Shown here piece by piece: positions 7,982 through 16,618 of a stretch of 64,000 bases of DNA. Source of the stretch: Lapidilactobacillus dextrinicus DSM 20335 (lineage in GTDB: Bacteria; Bacillota; Bacilli; Lactobacillales; Lactobacillaceae). Both the position numbers and the translations under genes were made by a program. Location of the stretch: the NCBI RefSeq assembly GCF_001436095.1, contig NZ_AYYK01000003.1, positions 1-64,000 on the forward strand. Direction: 5' to 3'. Each line of letters begins with the position of its first letter. Within the stretch, counting starts at the first letter, position 1. Below the pieces are notes generated by a model. It was given only the letters and a program-made list of their open reading frames with translations. It ran no database searches and was not told the origin of the DNA.

Positions 7982-10585
7982 TTATTCGTTAGCCTTCAAT
8001 GCTTCAATCATATCGACGTGTTTAAGATGGAAATGTGTCACGACCATCACAATAACCGTAAACAGAATTGTCATGACGATCGCCGTTAAATAGCCCGTTG
8101 CACTAATAATTAATGGAAAGACCATGACTGAGGTTTCGGCTTGATGCAAAATAAATAGCGTCAATAAATTACCAAAGCCTAGACCAACAATAATGCCAAA
8201 CAGCGTGAGAACGATATTTTCGCGAACAATGTACATCGTCACTTCATTATCGAAGAAACCCAGCACCTTAATCGTCGAGAGCTCGCGAATTCGTTCAGAA
8301 ACATTAATGTTAGTCAAATTATACAAGACAACAAAAGATAATAAACCTGATAACACAATAAAAATCAAAACAATTGGCCGCAAACTAGCAGTCTGCTGAT
8401 CAACAGCATCAATTTGCGTTGACATGTAGGCAACATTAACCACTTCTTTGGTACCTAATAAACGACGCGCCAACTTTTTCTCTTGCGATTTAGTTTGTGG
8501 TTTTAACTTCGTCAACCAAGTCGTTGCAGCATATTGTTCTGGTCGTAAATGTTGGTAATATGCTTGCTGCAAATAAATAAAATGACCGGCATAATTCTCA
8601 GTAATACCACTAACTTTAACCTTATAGCGATGATGGTTAGCATCTTGTACTTGAACGGTGTCGCCTTTTTTTACATCTAATAACTGCGCTGCTTTTTGAC
8701 TAAGGATAGCACCATCTTTAGGTAGTGCTTGGCTTAGCTTAATATATTGTCGCAGCTTAACTGGCTGATCCGTGACATATTGGGAAACTTCATCAACCGT
8801 TTGCTTGCCTTTTGTTAATTTCACCATTTGCAGGTCAACCGGTAAATGACGCCGATATTGACCATCATCCGTCAAAATTTTGGTTGCTTGCTCGGCTGAC
8901 TGCTGGTCAGATTTTCGGCTAATTGTCGCTTGATATTGAATGATTTGCTTGAATTGGGTCTGTCCTGAATAATCAATCGAATCGCGAATACCGAAGCCAG
9001 TTAAAATCAAGCCCGTTCCACCAGCAATCCCTAGAATACCCATCCACATTCGCGATTTAAAGCGGAACAAGTTACGATAGCTAACTTTACGGTTAAAGCT
9101 TAATCGCCGCCAAAGCGGTGTAAAACGTTCTAACAAAATTCTTTTACCAGCCTTAGGTGCTTTAGGTAGCATCAATGCTGCTGGTTTTTCGTGGAGTTGT
9201 CTAGTTAAGACATAAACAACTGCACCTAAAGTTGCAAATAACGATAAAGCAATCGCGATGGCAATTGTTGGCCAATCATAACCAACCGGGCTTGGTGGAT
9301 AGCTATATTGGGTTTGCATCATCGAAACAACAATTTGTGGTAGTGTATTCGTGCCGACAATAACGCCAATAATAATACCTAATACTGCTGCTAACAGTGC
9401 ATAAAGAAGATAATTCTGGGCGATTTCCCAACGTGTATAGCCCAACGCCTTCAACGTACCGATCTGGGTTCGTTCTTCTTCGACCATGCGCGTAATCGTC
9501 GTAAACGTGATCAAAATCGCAATTAAGAAGAAAATCAAAGGAAAGACGTTGGCAATAGCCGCAATTCGTTCAGCCAAATTCCCGTAGTCGGTAAATCCTG
9601 GCAAATCAGAACGTTCATTATAATAAAAAGTCGTTGGTGTTAGTTCAGCAACTTTAGCTTTAGCGGCATCAATTTTAGCCTGAGCCTGCTTTAGCTTGGT
9701 CTCTTGGGCAGTAATTTTTGGCGTGGTTGTCATCTGCCCCTGGCTAGCCGCACTAACTTGTTGTTTAGCCGCAGCCAATTGTTTTTTAGCCGTATTCAGT
9801 AGGGCTTGTTGTTGATTAATTGACTTTAACGCGGTGGCCTTAAGTTCTTGATCGCGCTGTTTTGCCCGACCTTTAAAGGCTTGTTTTAGTTGTTTAACTT
9901 TTTGTTCACTTTTATCTTGATAAGCAGTGCCATATGAATTCAATGATTGTAACTTGGCAAAGCGAATACTAATCTGTGAATAAACAGACGCTTTAAAATT
10001 AGCCTGATTTGTATACGCAAAATAATCAATCGTGCCATCACCAACGTTACTGGTACCACGAGTGGCCTTATTGACAAATTGTGGCGAAATAGCAAAACCG
10101 ACAATTTGATATGTTTGTCGACGCAACTGACGATTGGCAATTTTGATTGTTTGACCTAGTTGATAACCTTGTTTCCGTGCTAAATCGTCTAACACTAGCT
10201 CCGAAGTTTGCTTGGGTAAACGACCTTTGGTTAGTTTTAATTGATTCAGTTGCGCTGAACGCCGGTAACTAAAAACCTGAATTGTGTCGCTATTTTTAGT
10301 TGTCGTGCCATAGACAAACTCACTACCTTCTACTTGAGCACCGGTAACTTTTTTGGCTAATTTAAGATCTTGATCAGTGAGACCTGTACTTGAAATAATT
10401 TGAATATCCCTGGCTTTTTGCGCTTTTAAAAAATTCGTCGCATTATGATATAAATCTGGTCCACTAGATTTAATCCCGACAAATAATAAGACCCCAAGCA
10501 TAATAATCAAGACAATTGCCACAAAACGGCCGAAACTGGCCCAGATTTTACGTCTTAAAAGTCGCAGTTGCAATTGATTTTTCAT
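7982..10585 (-). CDS. large FtsX-type ABC transporter permease
   Basis: About 867 residues with two FtsX modules, matching the large MacB/FtsX-like permeases of Gram-positive bacteria that export or sense peptides and lipids. An N-terminal membrane helix (WASFGRFVAIVLIIMLGVLLF) precedes an extracellular region that includes an Ala/Gln/Lys-rich coiled coil (about 250-310). A three-helix FtsX core follows (about 340-460), then a second extracellular region and a second FtsX core near the C-terminus (LRPIVLIFIVLSGLLSF onward). The start is uncertain: GTG codons at 10597-10586 precede the ATG at 10585. It lies directly after the ATPase gene, so the two form one transporter. No two-component system or peptide precursor is adjacent, so the substrate is unknown. 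Confidence 0.88.
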   Translation of the reverse strand: MKNQLQLRLLRRKIWASFGRFVAIVLIIMLGVLLFVGIKSSGPDLYHNATNFLKAQKARDIQIISSTGLTDQDLKLAKKVTGAQVEGSEFVYGTTTKNSDTIQVFSYRRSAQLNQLKLTKGRLPKQTSELVLDDLARKQGYQLGQTIKIANRQLRRQTYQIVGFAISPQFVNKATRGTSNVGDGTIDYFAYTNQANFKASVYSQISIRFAKLQSLNSYGTAYQDKSEQKVKQLKQAFKGRAKQRDQELKATALKSINQQQALLNTAKKQLAAAKQQVSAASQGQMTTTPKITAQETKLKQAQAKIDAAKAKVAELTPTTFYYNERSDLPGFTDYGNLAERIAAIANVFPLIFFLIAILITFTTITRMVEEERTQIGTLKALGYTRWEIAQNYLLYALLAAVLGIIIGVIVGTNTLPQIVVSMMQTQYSYPPSPVGYDWPTIAIAIALSLFATLGAVVYVLTRQLHEKPAALMLPKAPKAGKRILLERFTPLWRRLSFNRKVSYRNLFRFKSRMWMGILGIAGGTGLILTGFGIRDSIDYSGQTQFKQIIQYQATISRKSDQQSAEQATKILTDDGQYRRHLPVDLQMVKLTKGKQTVDEVSQYVTDQPVKLRQYIKLSQALPKDGAILSQKAAQLLDVKKGDTVQVQDANHHRYKVKVSGITENYAGHFIYLQQAYYQHLRPEQYAATTWLTKLKPQTKSQEKKLARRLLGTKEVVNVAYMSTQIDAVDQQTASLRPIVLIFIVLSGLLSFVVLYNLTNINVSERIRELSTIKVLGFFDNEVTMYIVRENIVLTLFGIIVGLGFGNLLTLFILHQAETSVMVFPLIISATGYLTAIVMTILFTVIVMVVTHFHLKHVDMIEALKANE

Positions 10586-10590
10586 CACAA

Positions 10591-11295
10591 TCACCACTCA
10601 ATCTCATCGATTGATTGCGGATGTGCGTTCTCAGTCATGCCGCGAACTTTAGCATCATTAATGCGAATAACCCGGTCAGCCATTGGGGCTATGGCGGCGT
10701 TATGGGTGATGATTAAAACCGTTTGACCGCGCTTGCGACTGACGTCTTGCAATAGTTTTAAGACTTGCTTACCCGTTTCATAATCTAAGGCACCAGTAGG
10801 TTCATCAGCCAATACTAGTTTGGGATTTTTAGCCAAAGCTCGAGCAATCGCCACCCGCTGTTGCTCGCCACCAGATAATTGCGCCGGAAAATTATCCATA
10901 CGTGCTGCCAATCCCACTTCTTGAAGCACTTCCGTTGGATCAAGCGCGTCTGGCGCTACTGCTGATGCCAACTCGACATTTTCTTTAGCCGTTAAATTAG
11001 GCACTAAATTATAAAACTGAAAAACAAAGCCGACATTCGTTCGGCGATAAGCTGTTAATTGACGCTCGCTAAAAGTCGCAATATCCACGCCGTCAATTAA
11101 AATCTGGCCAGAGGTGAGACTGTCCATACCGCCTAGAATATTTAATATTGTTGATTTCCCTGCACCACTTGGCCCTAAGATAACTGCCAGTTCTCCTTGC
11201 TGCACACTAAAATTTAAAGCATCATTGGCCACAATCGTTGTTTCGCCCATTTGATAAGTTTTAGTGGCATCCTTAACCTCAATATAATTTGTCAT
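10591..11295 (-). CDS. ABC transporter ATP-binding protein (MacB/LolD type)
   Basis: A 234-residue ATPase with Walker [10 protein letters not shown] (about 41-49), Q-loop region FQFYNLVP, signature [15 protein letters not shown] and Walker [13 protein letters not shown], all intact. The sequence is typical of the ATPase partner of FtsX/MacB permeases, and the permease follows at once. The ATG at 11295 follows AGAGGG. It powers the transporter at the inner face of the membrane; the exported substrate cannot be told from sequence. Confidence 0.93.
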   Translation of the reverse strand: MTNYIEVKDATKTYQMGETTIVANDALNFSVQQGELAVILGPSGAGKSTILNILGGMDSLTSGQILIDGVDIATFSERQLTAYRRTNVGFVFQFYNLVPNLTAKENVELASAVAPDALDPTEVLQEVGLAARMDNFPAQLSGGEQQRVAIARALAKNPKLVLADEPTGALDYETGKQVLKLLQDVSRKRGQTVLIITHNAAIAPMADRVIRINDAKVRGMTENAHPQSIDEIEW

Positions 11296-11540
11296 CCGAT
11301 AACCCTCTTGTTATTGTATCCGCATTCATCATTTACTTTATCTTATTATAAAAATGACTAAATGTCGATTTAGCCAAGCTTTAAACGACACTTTCATTTG
11401 AACGCTCACAATAGGTGTAAAAGCAAAGAAATACTAATCCTTTTTGAAACAGCCTATAATGAACTTTAAGTAAGCGATTTAATTTTTAATCGTTTTGTTT
11501 AATAAAGTTAATGACAAACTGAAAATCAGGAGGTTTTTAA

Positions 11541-12011
11541 ATGTCAATTTATGATTATGAAGTAACTTTAGCCGACGGCACTAAGTACACACTGGATAAA
11601 TATCGCGGACAACCGATGGTTATTGTCAATACCGCAACTAAATGTGGATTTGCACCGCAATTCGAAGCATTGGAACAAATTTATCAACAATATCGCGATC
11701 AAGGCCTAATTGTATTAGGCTTTCCCTCTAATCAATTTAAGCAAGAACTTGATAATAGTGCGGCAGCTGCAGAAGCCTGCCGGGCAACTTACGGTGTCGA
11801 CTTCCCTATGCATGAAATTCATGATGTTAACGGCGATGACGCCTTGCCGTTATTCAAGTTTCTAACTGAAGAACGACCTGGTTTAATCGGCGAAGCTATC
11901 AAATGGAATTTCACCAAGTTTCTTGTTGATCGTGATGGTAATGTCGTTAACCGTTACGCACCAAAAACAGTCCCCGATAAAATGAAACCAGATATTGAAG
12001 CCGTATTGTAA
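11541..12011 (+). CDS. glutathione peroxidase family thiol peroxidase
   Basis: A 156-residue, full-length member of the GPx family. Cys35 in NTATKCGFAPQ is the peroxidatic residue, using Cys instead of selenocysteine. The GFPSNQF and WNFTKFLVDRDGNVV motifs supply the Gln, Trp and Asn of the catalytic tetrad. In lactic acid bacteria these enzymes reduce hydroperoxides, commonly with thioredoxin rather than glutathione as donor. The ATG follows AGGAGG. It is monocistronic with no signal peptide, so cytoplasmic. No close terminator is seen; transcripts may run to the hairpin at 12435. Confidence 0.92.
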   Translation: MSIYDYEVTLADGTKYTLDKYRGQPMVIVNTATKCGFAPQFEALEQIYQQYRDQGLIVLGFPSNQFKQELDNSAAAAEACRATYGVDFPMHEIHDVNGDDALPLFKFLTEERPGLIGEAIKWNFTKFLVDRDGNVVNRYAPKTVPDKMKPDIEAVL

Positions 12012-12163
12012 TGATTAACTTAGATTTTCATTCTTTGTGCGTTCGGAAATACGCTGGTGGAACGCTGATTTTCCCCCGGCCCTGACAAAATAGATATGGT
12101 TTAATTTAACTGCAAATTTACACTTCTTAATTTAAGAGTGAACCGATCACTCGTTAATTCAGT

Positions 12164-12380
12164 GCTGGCGCAAAATTACTATCTTTGTCTGTTAAGTGGC
12201 GGAAATCAAATACCGCTCAGTAGTGAAATTATTGTTACGACTTTAGTCGTTACAATAAGGCTTGTCTTGAAGACAATTTGTAAAATTGGCTTCCAACAAT
12301 GCCCACTACGTTCCAGCGGCAAGTATTTATTTCCCGCCACGGATACCACGATTTTTTCCAACACAGCTTTGCGCCAGCGC
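12164..12380. repeat. GCGCCAGC-tagged inverted pair enclosing repeat copy C
   Basis: GCTGGCGCAAAATT at 12164-12177 and TTTGCGCCAGCGC at 12368-12380 face each other around the structured repeat at 12196-12340. Related tags occur at 30608-30619 (ACGCCAGCGCGA) and 53692-53703 (TTGCGCCAGCGC). Confidence 0.55.
12196..12340 (+). repeat. structured intergenic repeat, copy C
   Basis: A 145-bp element with inverted ends (GTGGCGG/CCGCCAC with extended pairing). Internal hairpin TTGTTACGAC-TTTA-GTCGTTACAA is nearly perfect. A second, weaker hairpin starts at CTTGAAGAC. GTGAAATT and GCCCACTACGTTCC are conserved with the other copies. It takes up much of the 471-base gap 12012-12482. Confidence 0.75.
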
Positions 12381-12434
12381 GAAGAAAAGTTAAATAATAG
12401 TTTTAATCCCCACTATTTTAATTAAGTAGCGACA

Positions 12435-12469
12435 AAAAGACCCCCGAGAATAATTCTCGAGGGTCTTTT
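12435..12469. terminator. bidirectional terminator
   Basis: A long hairpin (AAAGACCC and CGAGAA against TTCTCG and GGGTCTTT) with A- and T-runs on both sides. It sits between the convergent peroxidase and alpha/beta hydrolase genes and can serve both. Confidence 0.85.
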
Positions 12470-12482
12470 ATGACCTAAACTT

Positions 12483-13151
12483 TTAAATTGATTCGTCTTT
12501 ACAAAACTTCCGGATAATTGGCAGTAGCTTAAAGCTACCGACCACATAACTGCTATGCGTTTCCTTAGGCAAAATTAAGAGCTTACTATTAGGAATCTGT
12601 TCAGAGATTAAGCGTGTATGGCTAATTTTAACAGAGTCTTTCTCACCAGCCATAACTAAGGTCGGAATCTGAATACGTTGCAAATCTGCCTTCGTAATAT
12701 TAGGCTCCGTATTCAAAATTCGTAATTCCGGCCGGCGCGTTACTAAATGCCACGACCAATAAATAAAGCGATCCCGGCTGTGAAGCCCACTAGGATTCAG
12801 ATTAGCGCCACTGATCATTAGTTTATCTAACAAATCAGGATGTTGACTCGCAATTAACAAACCAATAATGCCACCATCGCTAAACCCATATAATAATGGT
12901 TTTTCCAACTTTAATTCTTTAATGAAATCGACCACATCGTTAGCCATATCTTGATAATGCAGTTCAGAAACACGCGCACTCTTACCGTGACCACGATTGT
13001 CGATAGCGTACACTCGGAAATAAGCACTTAGTGTTGGCATAAGTTTGTCAAATATCTGGTGTGTTTCGCCATTACCATGTAATAAAATCAGTGGCTGTCC
13101 TTGTCCACTTTGCACATAATAAAGTTTCGTGTGATTAACGTTAATTTCCAT
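12483..13151 (-). CDS. alpha/beta hydrolase
   Basis: A 222-residue alpha/beta-hydrolase fold protein. The oxyanion region LILLHGNGETHQ is at about 21-32, the nucleophile elbow GFSDGG puts Ser at about 91, and AGEKDSV and KETHSS near the C-terminus supply the Asp and His. It most resembles small esterase/lipase-type hydrolases; the substrate is unknown. The ATG at 13151 follows GGGGGAT; an upstream in-frame start at 13184 lacks one. No signal peptide. It is a single gene between a bidirectional terminator and a divergent small gene. Confidence 0.88.
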   Translation of the reverse strand: MEINVNHTKLYYVQSGQGQPLILLHGNGETHQIFDKLMPTLSAYFRVYAIDNRGHGKSARVSELHYQDMANDVVDFIKELKLEKPLLYGFSDGGIIGLLIASQHPDLLDKLMISGANLNPSGLHSRDRFIYWSWHLVTRRPELRILNTEPNITKADLQRIQIPTLVMAGEKDSVKISHTRLISEQIPNSKLLILPKETHSSYVVGSFKLLPIIRKFCKDESI

Positions 13152-13236
13152 TTTATCCCCCAGAAATTGGCCATTGCTTTTCACTGTATGTTTCTATGTC
13201 AGATCGTTATAATTAAGGAAAAGGAGTTGATTTCAC

Positions 13237-13479
13237 ATGACTGAAGATGTTTTCTTTAACCCAGGTGATGCAATTGCTAATGCTCACGATTTTGCAGAAG
13301 CACGACGGAGTGCCGAAATCTACAAAGAAAAGAATCCCCTGCAATCACCTTTGATTATTGTCGAAGATCCTGATCAAGAAGATGCTTTTGCAGTTTATTT
13401 TGCCAAGGATGCTCATCAACTACCGCTTAAGTCAGCAACCGTACTGAAATATCACGTTGTTGATCGTTTAGATAATTGA
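13237..13479 (+). CDS. small acidic hypothetical protein
   Basis: 80 residues with no family I can name. The product is acidic and soluble (MTEDVFFNPGDAIANAHDF at the start), with a hydrophobic strand PLIIVED in the middle and no signal peptide or membrane helix. A strong AAAAGGAG site precedes the ATG, supporting expression. Its 3' end overlaps the 3' end of the convergent glycosyltransferase gene by 12 bases. Confidence 0.7.
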   Translation: MTEDVFFNPGDAIANAHDFAEARRSAEIYKEKNPLQSPLIIVEDPDQEDAFAVYFAKDAHQLPLKSATVLKYHVVDRLDN

Positions 13480-14280
13480 ATCTGTTTTTTTAGCATAACG
13501 CTGCCGCTTTTTGGCGTGTTGTAGTGCTTTTTTACGTGTCACTTCAACCGCGTTAGCGCGATTGAGTTCTTGAATAATTCGATAATTAGCCACAATTGTA
13601 TCTGGTACTTTTTGCAAATTAAAGGCATGAACTAAACTGTCAGAACGTTGAACATAATGGTAAAGTGGTTGCGTATCAAAATAGAAGCGATCGCAGGCAT
13701 TCACATATTGAACATTAAAGAGTTGATCTTCCATCAAATCAATATCTGATGTGAATTTCAAGCCATTATCTTTAATAACTGCTGTGATGTAGCCTTTATT
13801 CCATGAATAGCCGCGCACACTACCTGACAATTTTAGAACCCGGTTCATCATTTCCTTACGATTTAAAACACCAGATTCGTGTTTAGTGGTTGCTGAACGG
13901 CCCCGAGGATCATAATAAAAGCCACAAGCAACCATGGTAACTTGATAGCGTTCAAATGATTGAACCATGAATTCAATGAATTGATGTTCAACCCAATCAT
14001 CGCCATCAACAAAGGTGATATATTTCCCATTAGCGACTTGAACACCAAAATTACGCGTTGCTGATACGCCATGATTAGCTCGTTGAAAAATACGGATGCG
14101 TGGGTCAACTTTTGCCCAGTAATCTAAGCGTTCAGTTGTACCGTCTGTAGATCCGTCGTCAATTAAAATCAATTCAATTTGTTGATAGGATTGTCGTAAA
14201 ATACTTTTAATGCAGCGATCCATATACGCACGTAAATTATAAAACGGCACGACAATACTAAATAGTGGTGTCAGTGACAT
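13468..14280 (-). CDS. family 2 glycosyltransferase
   Basis: About 270 residues with a GT-A fold: FSIVVPFYNLRAYMDRCIKS (nucleotide-sugar entry), LILIDDGSTDGT, GVSATRNFGV, and FVDGDDWVE as the metal-binding DXD region. GT2 enzymes transfer sugars to wall polysaccharide, lipid or protein acceptors; donor and acceptor cannot be told here. There is no membrane helix, so cytoplasmic or peripheral. The ATG at 14280 sits at better distance from GGCGG than the ATG two codons upstream. It has no partner polysaccharide genes nearby. Confidence 0.88.
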   Translation of the reverse strand: MSLTPLFSIVVPFYNLRAYMDRCIKSILRQSYQQIELILIDDGSTDGTTERLDYWAKVDPRIRIFQRANHGVSATRNFGVQVANGKYITFVDGDDWVEHQFIEFMVQSFERYQVTMVACGFYYDPRGRSATTKHESGVLNRKEMMNRVLKLSGSVRGYSWNKGYITAVIKDNGLKFTSDIDLMEDQLFNVQYVNACDRFYFDTQPLYHYVQRSDSLVHAFNLQKVPDTIVANYRIIQELNRANAVEVTRKKALQHAKKRQRYAKKTDSII

Positions 14281-14369
14281 TAACATCCGCCTTTCATACT
14301 GTGTCTAATTATAAACGTCCCAAGGCAATAGGTAAAATGATTTAACGATTTTAAGAAGAAGTGATCAAA

Positions 14370-15185
14370 ATGGCTCAATCTTCAGCAAATTTAAATAAGT
14401 TAGGACAACCAGAACGGGTTGTCGCACTAGATGGTACGATAAACTTTCGCGATTTGGGTGGCTACCGGAACAAAAAGGGCCAAACGACTCAATGGCGACG
14501 AATTTATCGCGCCGCCTCTTTAGGCAATCTAACGGTTAGTGACCGGACATTACTGGCTGATTTAGATATTATCAACGATATTGACTTACGTTCTCCATCA
14601 GAACAACAATCTTATCCAGATCAAAGTTGGGATTCAGTGCGTTTTATTTCTAATCCATTATATCCCACTACTGGTTTTAACCGTATGCTTAATAATCACC
14701 ACGTTCGCAAAATTTTTAGACGTCGCCGTGAGATTCCTAAGTTGGACAACCCGATTGCTAACATTTATCAAAACGTCCTGATGACTAAACACAGTCAGCA
14801 AGAATTCGCGCAGACATTTGCGGTTTTATTAGGCATGTCGTCCGAACAAGCCAGTGTTTTTCATTGCGCTGCTGGTAAAGATCGCACTGGTATGACCGCA
14901 GCGTTAATTTTACTAGCGTTAAATATTCCTGACGAAACAATTATTCAAGATTATCTGTTAACCAATGAATTATACGATTACGCTAACGATCATCAAGCTC
15001 CCACTAATGATGATATTCAACAAGCCGTTGACCAAATGAACACGCAAGTAGGTGAGGCACTTTATATTCAGGGTGTTTTGGCGACAATTAACGATGGTTT
15101 TGGTGGTATGACCAATTATTGGCGTGAAGCGCTCGGCCTTTCAATGGGTGATTTGAAACAATTTCAAAAAATGTTTTTACAATAA
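14370..15185 (+). CDS. tyrosine-protein phosphatase (LipA/PTP family)
   Basis: 271 residues. The active-site loop HCAAGKDRTG (Cys about 166, Arg about 172) is the HCX5R signature of tyrosine or dual-specificity phosphatases, and the early FRDLGGY motif is typical of the bacterial secreted/LipA-like group. It may act on phosphotyrosine or phosphoinositide. No signal peptide is seen. The ATG at 14370 follows AAGAAGTGA; a GTG at 14361 is a less likely start. It is followed by an alpha/beta hydrolase gene 70 bases on, possibly co-transcribed. Confidence 0.88.
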   Translation: MAQSSANLNKLGQPERVVALDGTINFRDLGGYRNKKGQTTQWRRIYRAASLGNLTVSDRTLLADLDIINDIDLRSPSEQQSYPDQSWDSVRFISNPLYPTTGFNRMLNNHHVRKIFRRRREIPKLDNPIANIYQNVLMTKHSQQEFAQTFAVLLGMSSEQASVFHCAAGKDRTGMTAALILLALNIPDETIIQDYLLTNELYDYANDHQAPTNDDIQQAVDQMNTQVGEALYIQGVLATINDGFGGMTNYWREALGLSMGDLKQFQKMFLQ

Positions 15186-15255
15186 CACGCTACAGTCTGG
15201 TCGATTAAACCTAAGCGACCGTTTTAATCTTAATTAAATTCTTAGAGGTGATTGA

Positions 15256-16188
15256 ATGAACTGGAAAAAAGCAACCCTGCTTTCTATCCCCACTGTAGCC
15301 TTAGTTGGGCTAAGTGTGCTCGGATCAAAAATGTATCGTTACGGATTTCAGCGAGTCGATGCCCCGCGCATTCCCGACACGGATAACCTTGATTACTTAG
15401 CTGCCTTTGAACTAGTCAAAGATTGGTTTAGCCAACAAGCTAAGGAAGACTGGTGGTTATACGCAGATGATCCCAAAAATAAAATCCATGCCCTTTATCT
15501 ACCTAACCCCACTCCTACTGATAAAACCGTCGTTATCGCCCATGGTTATCATGGCAATGGACAATCCATGATTGCCTATGCCAAAATTTTCCAAGACTTA
15601 GACTTTAACATTCTTCTGCCTGACAATCGAGCCCACGGCGAAAGTGCTGGGGAATGGATTAATTTCGGCTGGTTGGACCGCCTTGATTATCGTGATTGGT
15701 GTTTAGAATTAGTTGACCGACTAGGTTGTGACAGTGAAATTATTTTATTTGGCGTGAGTATGGGTGGCGCGATTGTTATGATGATGAGTGGTGAGGAGTT
15801 GCCAGTCCAAGTTCAGGGAATTATTGAGGACTGTGGTTACAGCACGCTTCATGAACAATTAGCCTACCGTGCTAAAGTAGAATTCAAGTTGCCCGCCTTT
15901 CCGGTTATTCCGATTGCCAGTTTAATTAATCGGGCTCTATTAGGATTTGGTGTTAATGATGTTAATTCCCTGCAGGCACTTCAGCAAAACACAAGACCTA
16001 TCTTCTTTATTCACGGCGCTGATGATCAGTACGTGCCGACTAAAATGTGCTATCAAAACTTTGATGCCACCTCTGCTCCTAAAGAAATGTGGATTGTTCC
16101 TAATGCCGATCATGGCGAAGCATTGGCTGTTAACCCTAATGAATACCAGCATCGGATTGCTGAATTCTTGCGTCGCTTTGACTTATAG
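15256..16188 (+). CDS. alpha/beta hydrolase with N-terminal membrane segment
   Basis: 310 residues. An N-terminal hydrophobic segment (about 6-24, ATLLSIPTVALVGLSVLG) suggests a membrane anchor or uncleaved signal. The hydrolase core has VVIAHGYHGNGQSM, nucleophile elbow GVSMGG (Ser168), HGADDQYVP (Asp) and NADHGEA (His), a complete triad. It resembles the serine aminopeptidase S33/BAAT-like hydrolases that are common and poorly characterised in lactobacilli. The ATG follows AGAGGTGAT. It is the second gene after the phosphatase. Confidence 0.87.
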   Translation: MNWKKATLLSIPTVALVGLSVLGSKMYRYGFQRVDAPRIPDTDNLDYLAAFELVKDWFSQQAKEDWWLYADDPKNKIHALYLPNPTPTDKTVVIAHGYHGNGQSMIAYAKIFQDLDFNILLPDNRAHGESAGEWINFGWLDRLDYRDWCLELVDRLGCDSEIILFGVSMGGAIVMMMSGEELPVQVQGIIEDCGYSTLHEQLAYRAKVEFKLPAFPVIPIASLINRALLGFGVNDVNSLQALQQNTRPIFFIHGADDQYVPTKMCYQNFDATSAPKEMWIVPNADHGEALAVNPNEYQHRIAEFLRRFDL

Positions 16189-16203
16189 TTTTAATAATTA
16201 GGG

Positions 16204-16386
16204 CTATTTCTTTTTCGAGTTAAAGTTCACACTTTCTTCATACTTTTTCCGCAAAAGCGACATTTTTTCATAGTCTTTCTTTCACACCTGTTGGTTATAG
16301 TTAATAACATAGAAAGCGGCAATAAGTTTTAATTGCTCGACTCTCTAGTTCCAATCTATTCCCAAGATAATGATAGTTTTCTTCAT
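16204..16386 (-). pseudogene. decayed mini-ORF with strong ribosome binding site and two in-frame stops
   Basis: AAGGGGAGG sits 5 bases before an ATG at 16386. The frame reads MKKTIIILGIDWN, then TAG (16345-16347), 20 sense codons, TGA (16282-16284), 25 further sense codons rich in Lys/Glu/Tyr, and TAG at 16204-16206. The 60-residue read-through product looks like a real short basic protein with a hydrophobic start. As written only the 13-residue peptide would be made. No family recognised. Confidence 0.4.
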
Positions 16387-16414
16387 TTTATTCCTCCCCT
16401 TAAAATGAAAAGTT

Positions 16415-16542
16415 TTGAAATAAATTGTTGCCCACAACTTATTTCAAGTTAGATCAACGACAGTTGCCCGCTAGAGTTGATCAATTGCTCAACAAATGCC
16501 CGTTTGCTTGAGCAGTTCTAAAGATAGATTCCCCTCTATCTT
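16415..16542. repeat. array of four stem-loops, three with TGCCC-type loops
   Basis: Stem-loops lie at 16415-16447 (TTGAAATAA arms, loop TGCCC), 16452-16482 (GATCAAC/GTTGATC, TTGCCCG in the loop), 16486-16514 (TGCTCAA/TTGAGCA, loop TGCCCG) and 16521-16542 (AAGATAGA/TCTATCTT, loop TTCCCC). The terminator at 16572-16613 also has a TTGCCCG loop. On the minus strand the array is the leader between mgtC and the decayed mini-ORF, and ends just before its ribosome binding site. Confidence 0.65.
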
Positions 16543-16571
16543 CAGAAAAAACACATATTTCTATTCTTCCT

Positions 16572-16613
16572 AAAAAATCCCACATCCGGTTGCCCGCCGG
16601 ATGTGGGATTTTT
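16572..16613. terminator. terminator of mgtC
   Basis: Perfect 17-bp arms AAAAATCCCACATCCGG and its complement around a TTGCCCG loop, with T-runs on both strands. It lies 5 bases beyond the mgtC stop. Confidence 0.9.
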
Positions 16614-16618
16614 ATTGA

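Noticed and set aside
7860-8093. 77-residue plus-strand frame.
   Set aside because: It spans the end of repeat copy B, a terminator and antisense permease sequence.
12138-12425. 95-residue plus-strand frame after the peroxidase gene.
   Set aside because: It runs across the structured repeat copy C and its flanking tags; composition is irregular and no start signal is seen.
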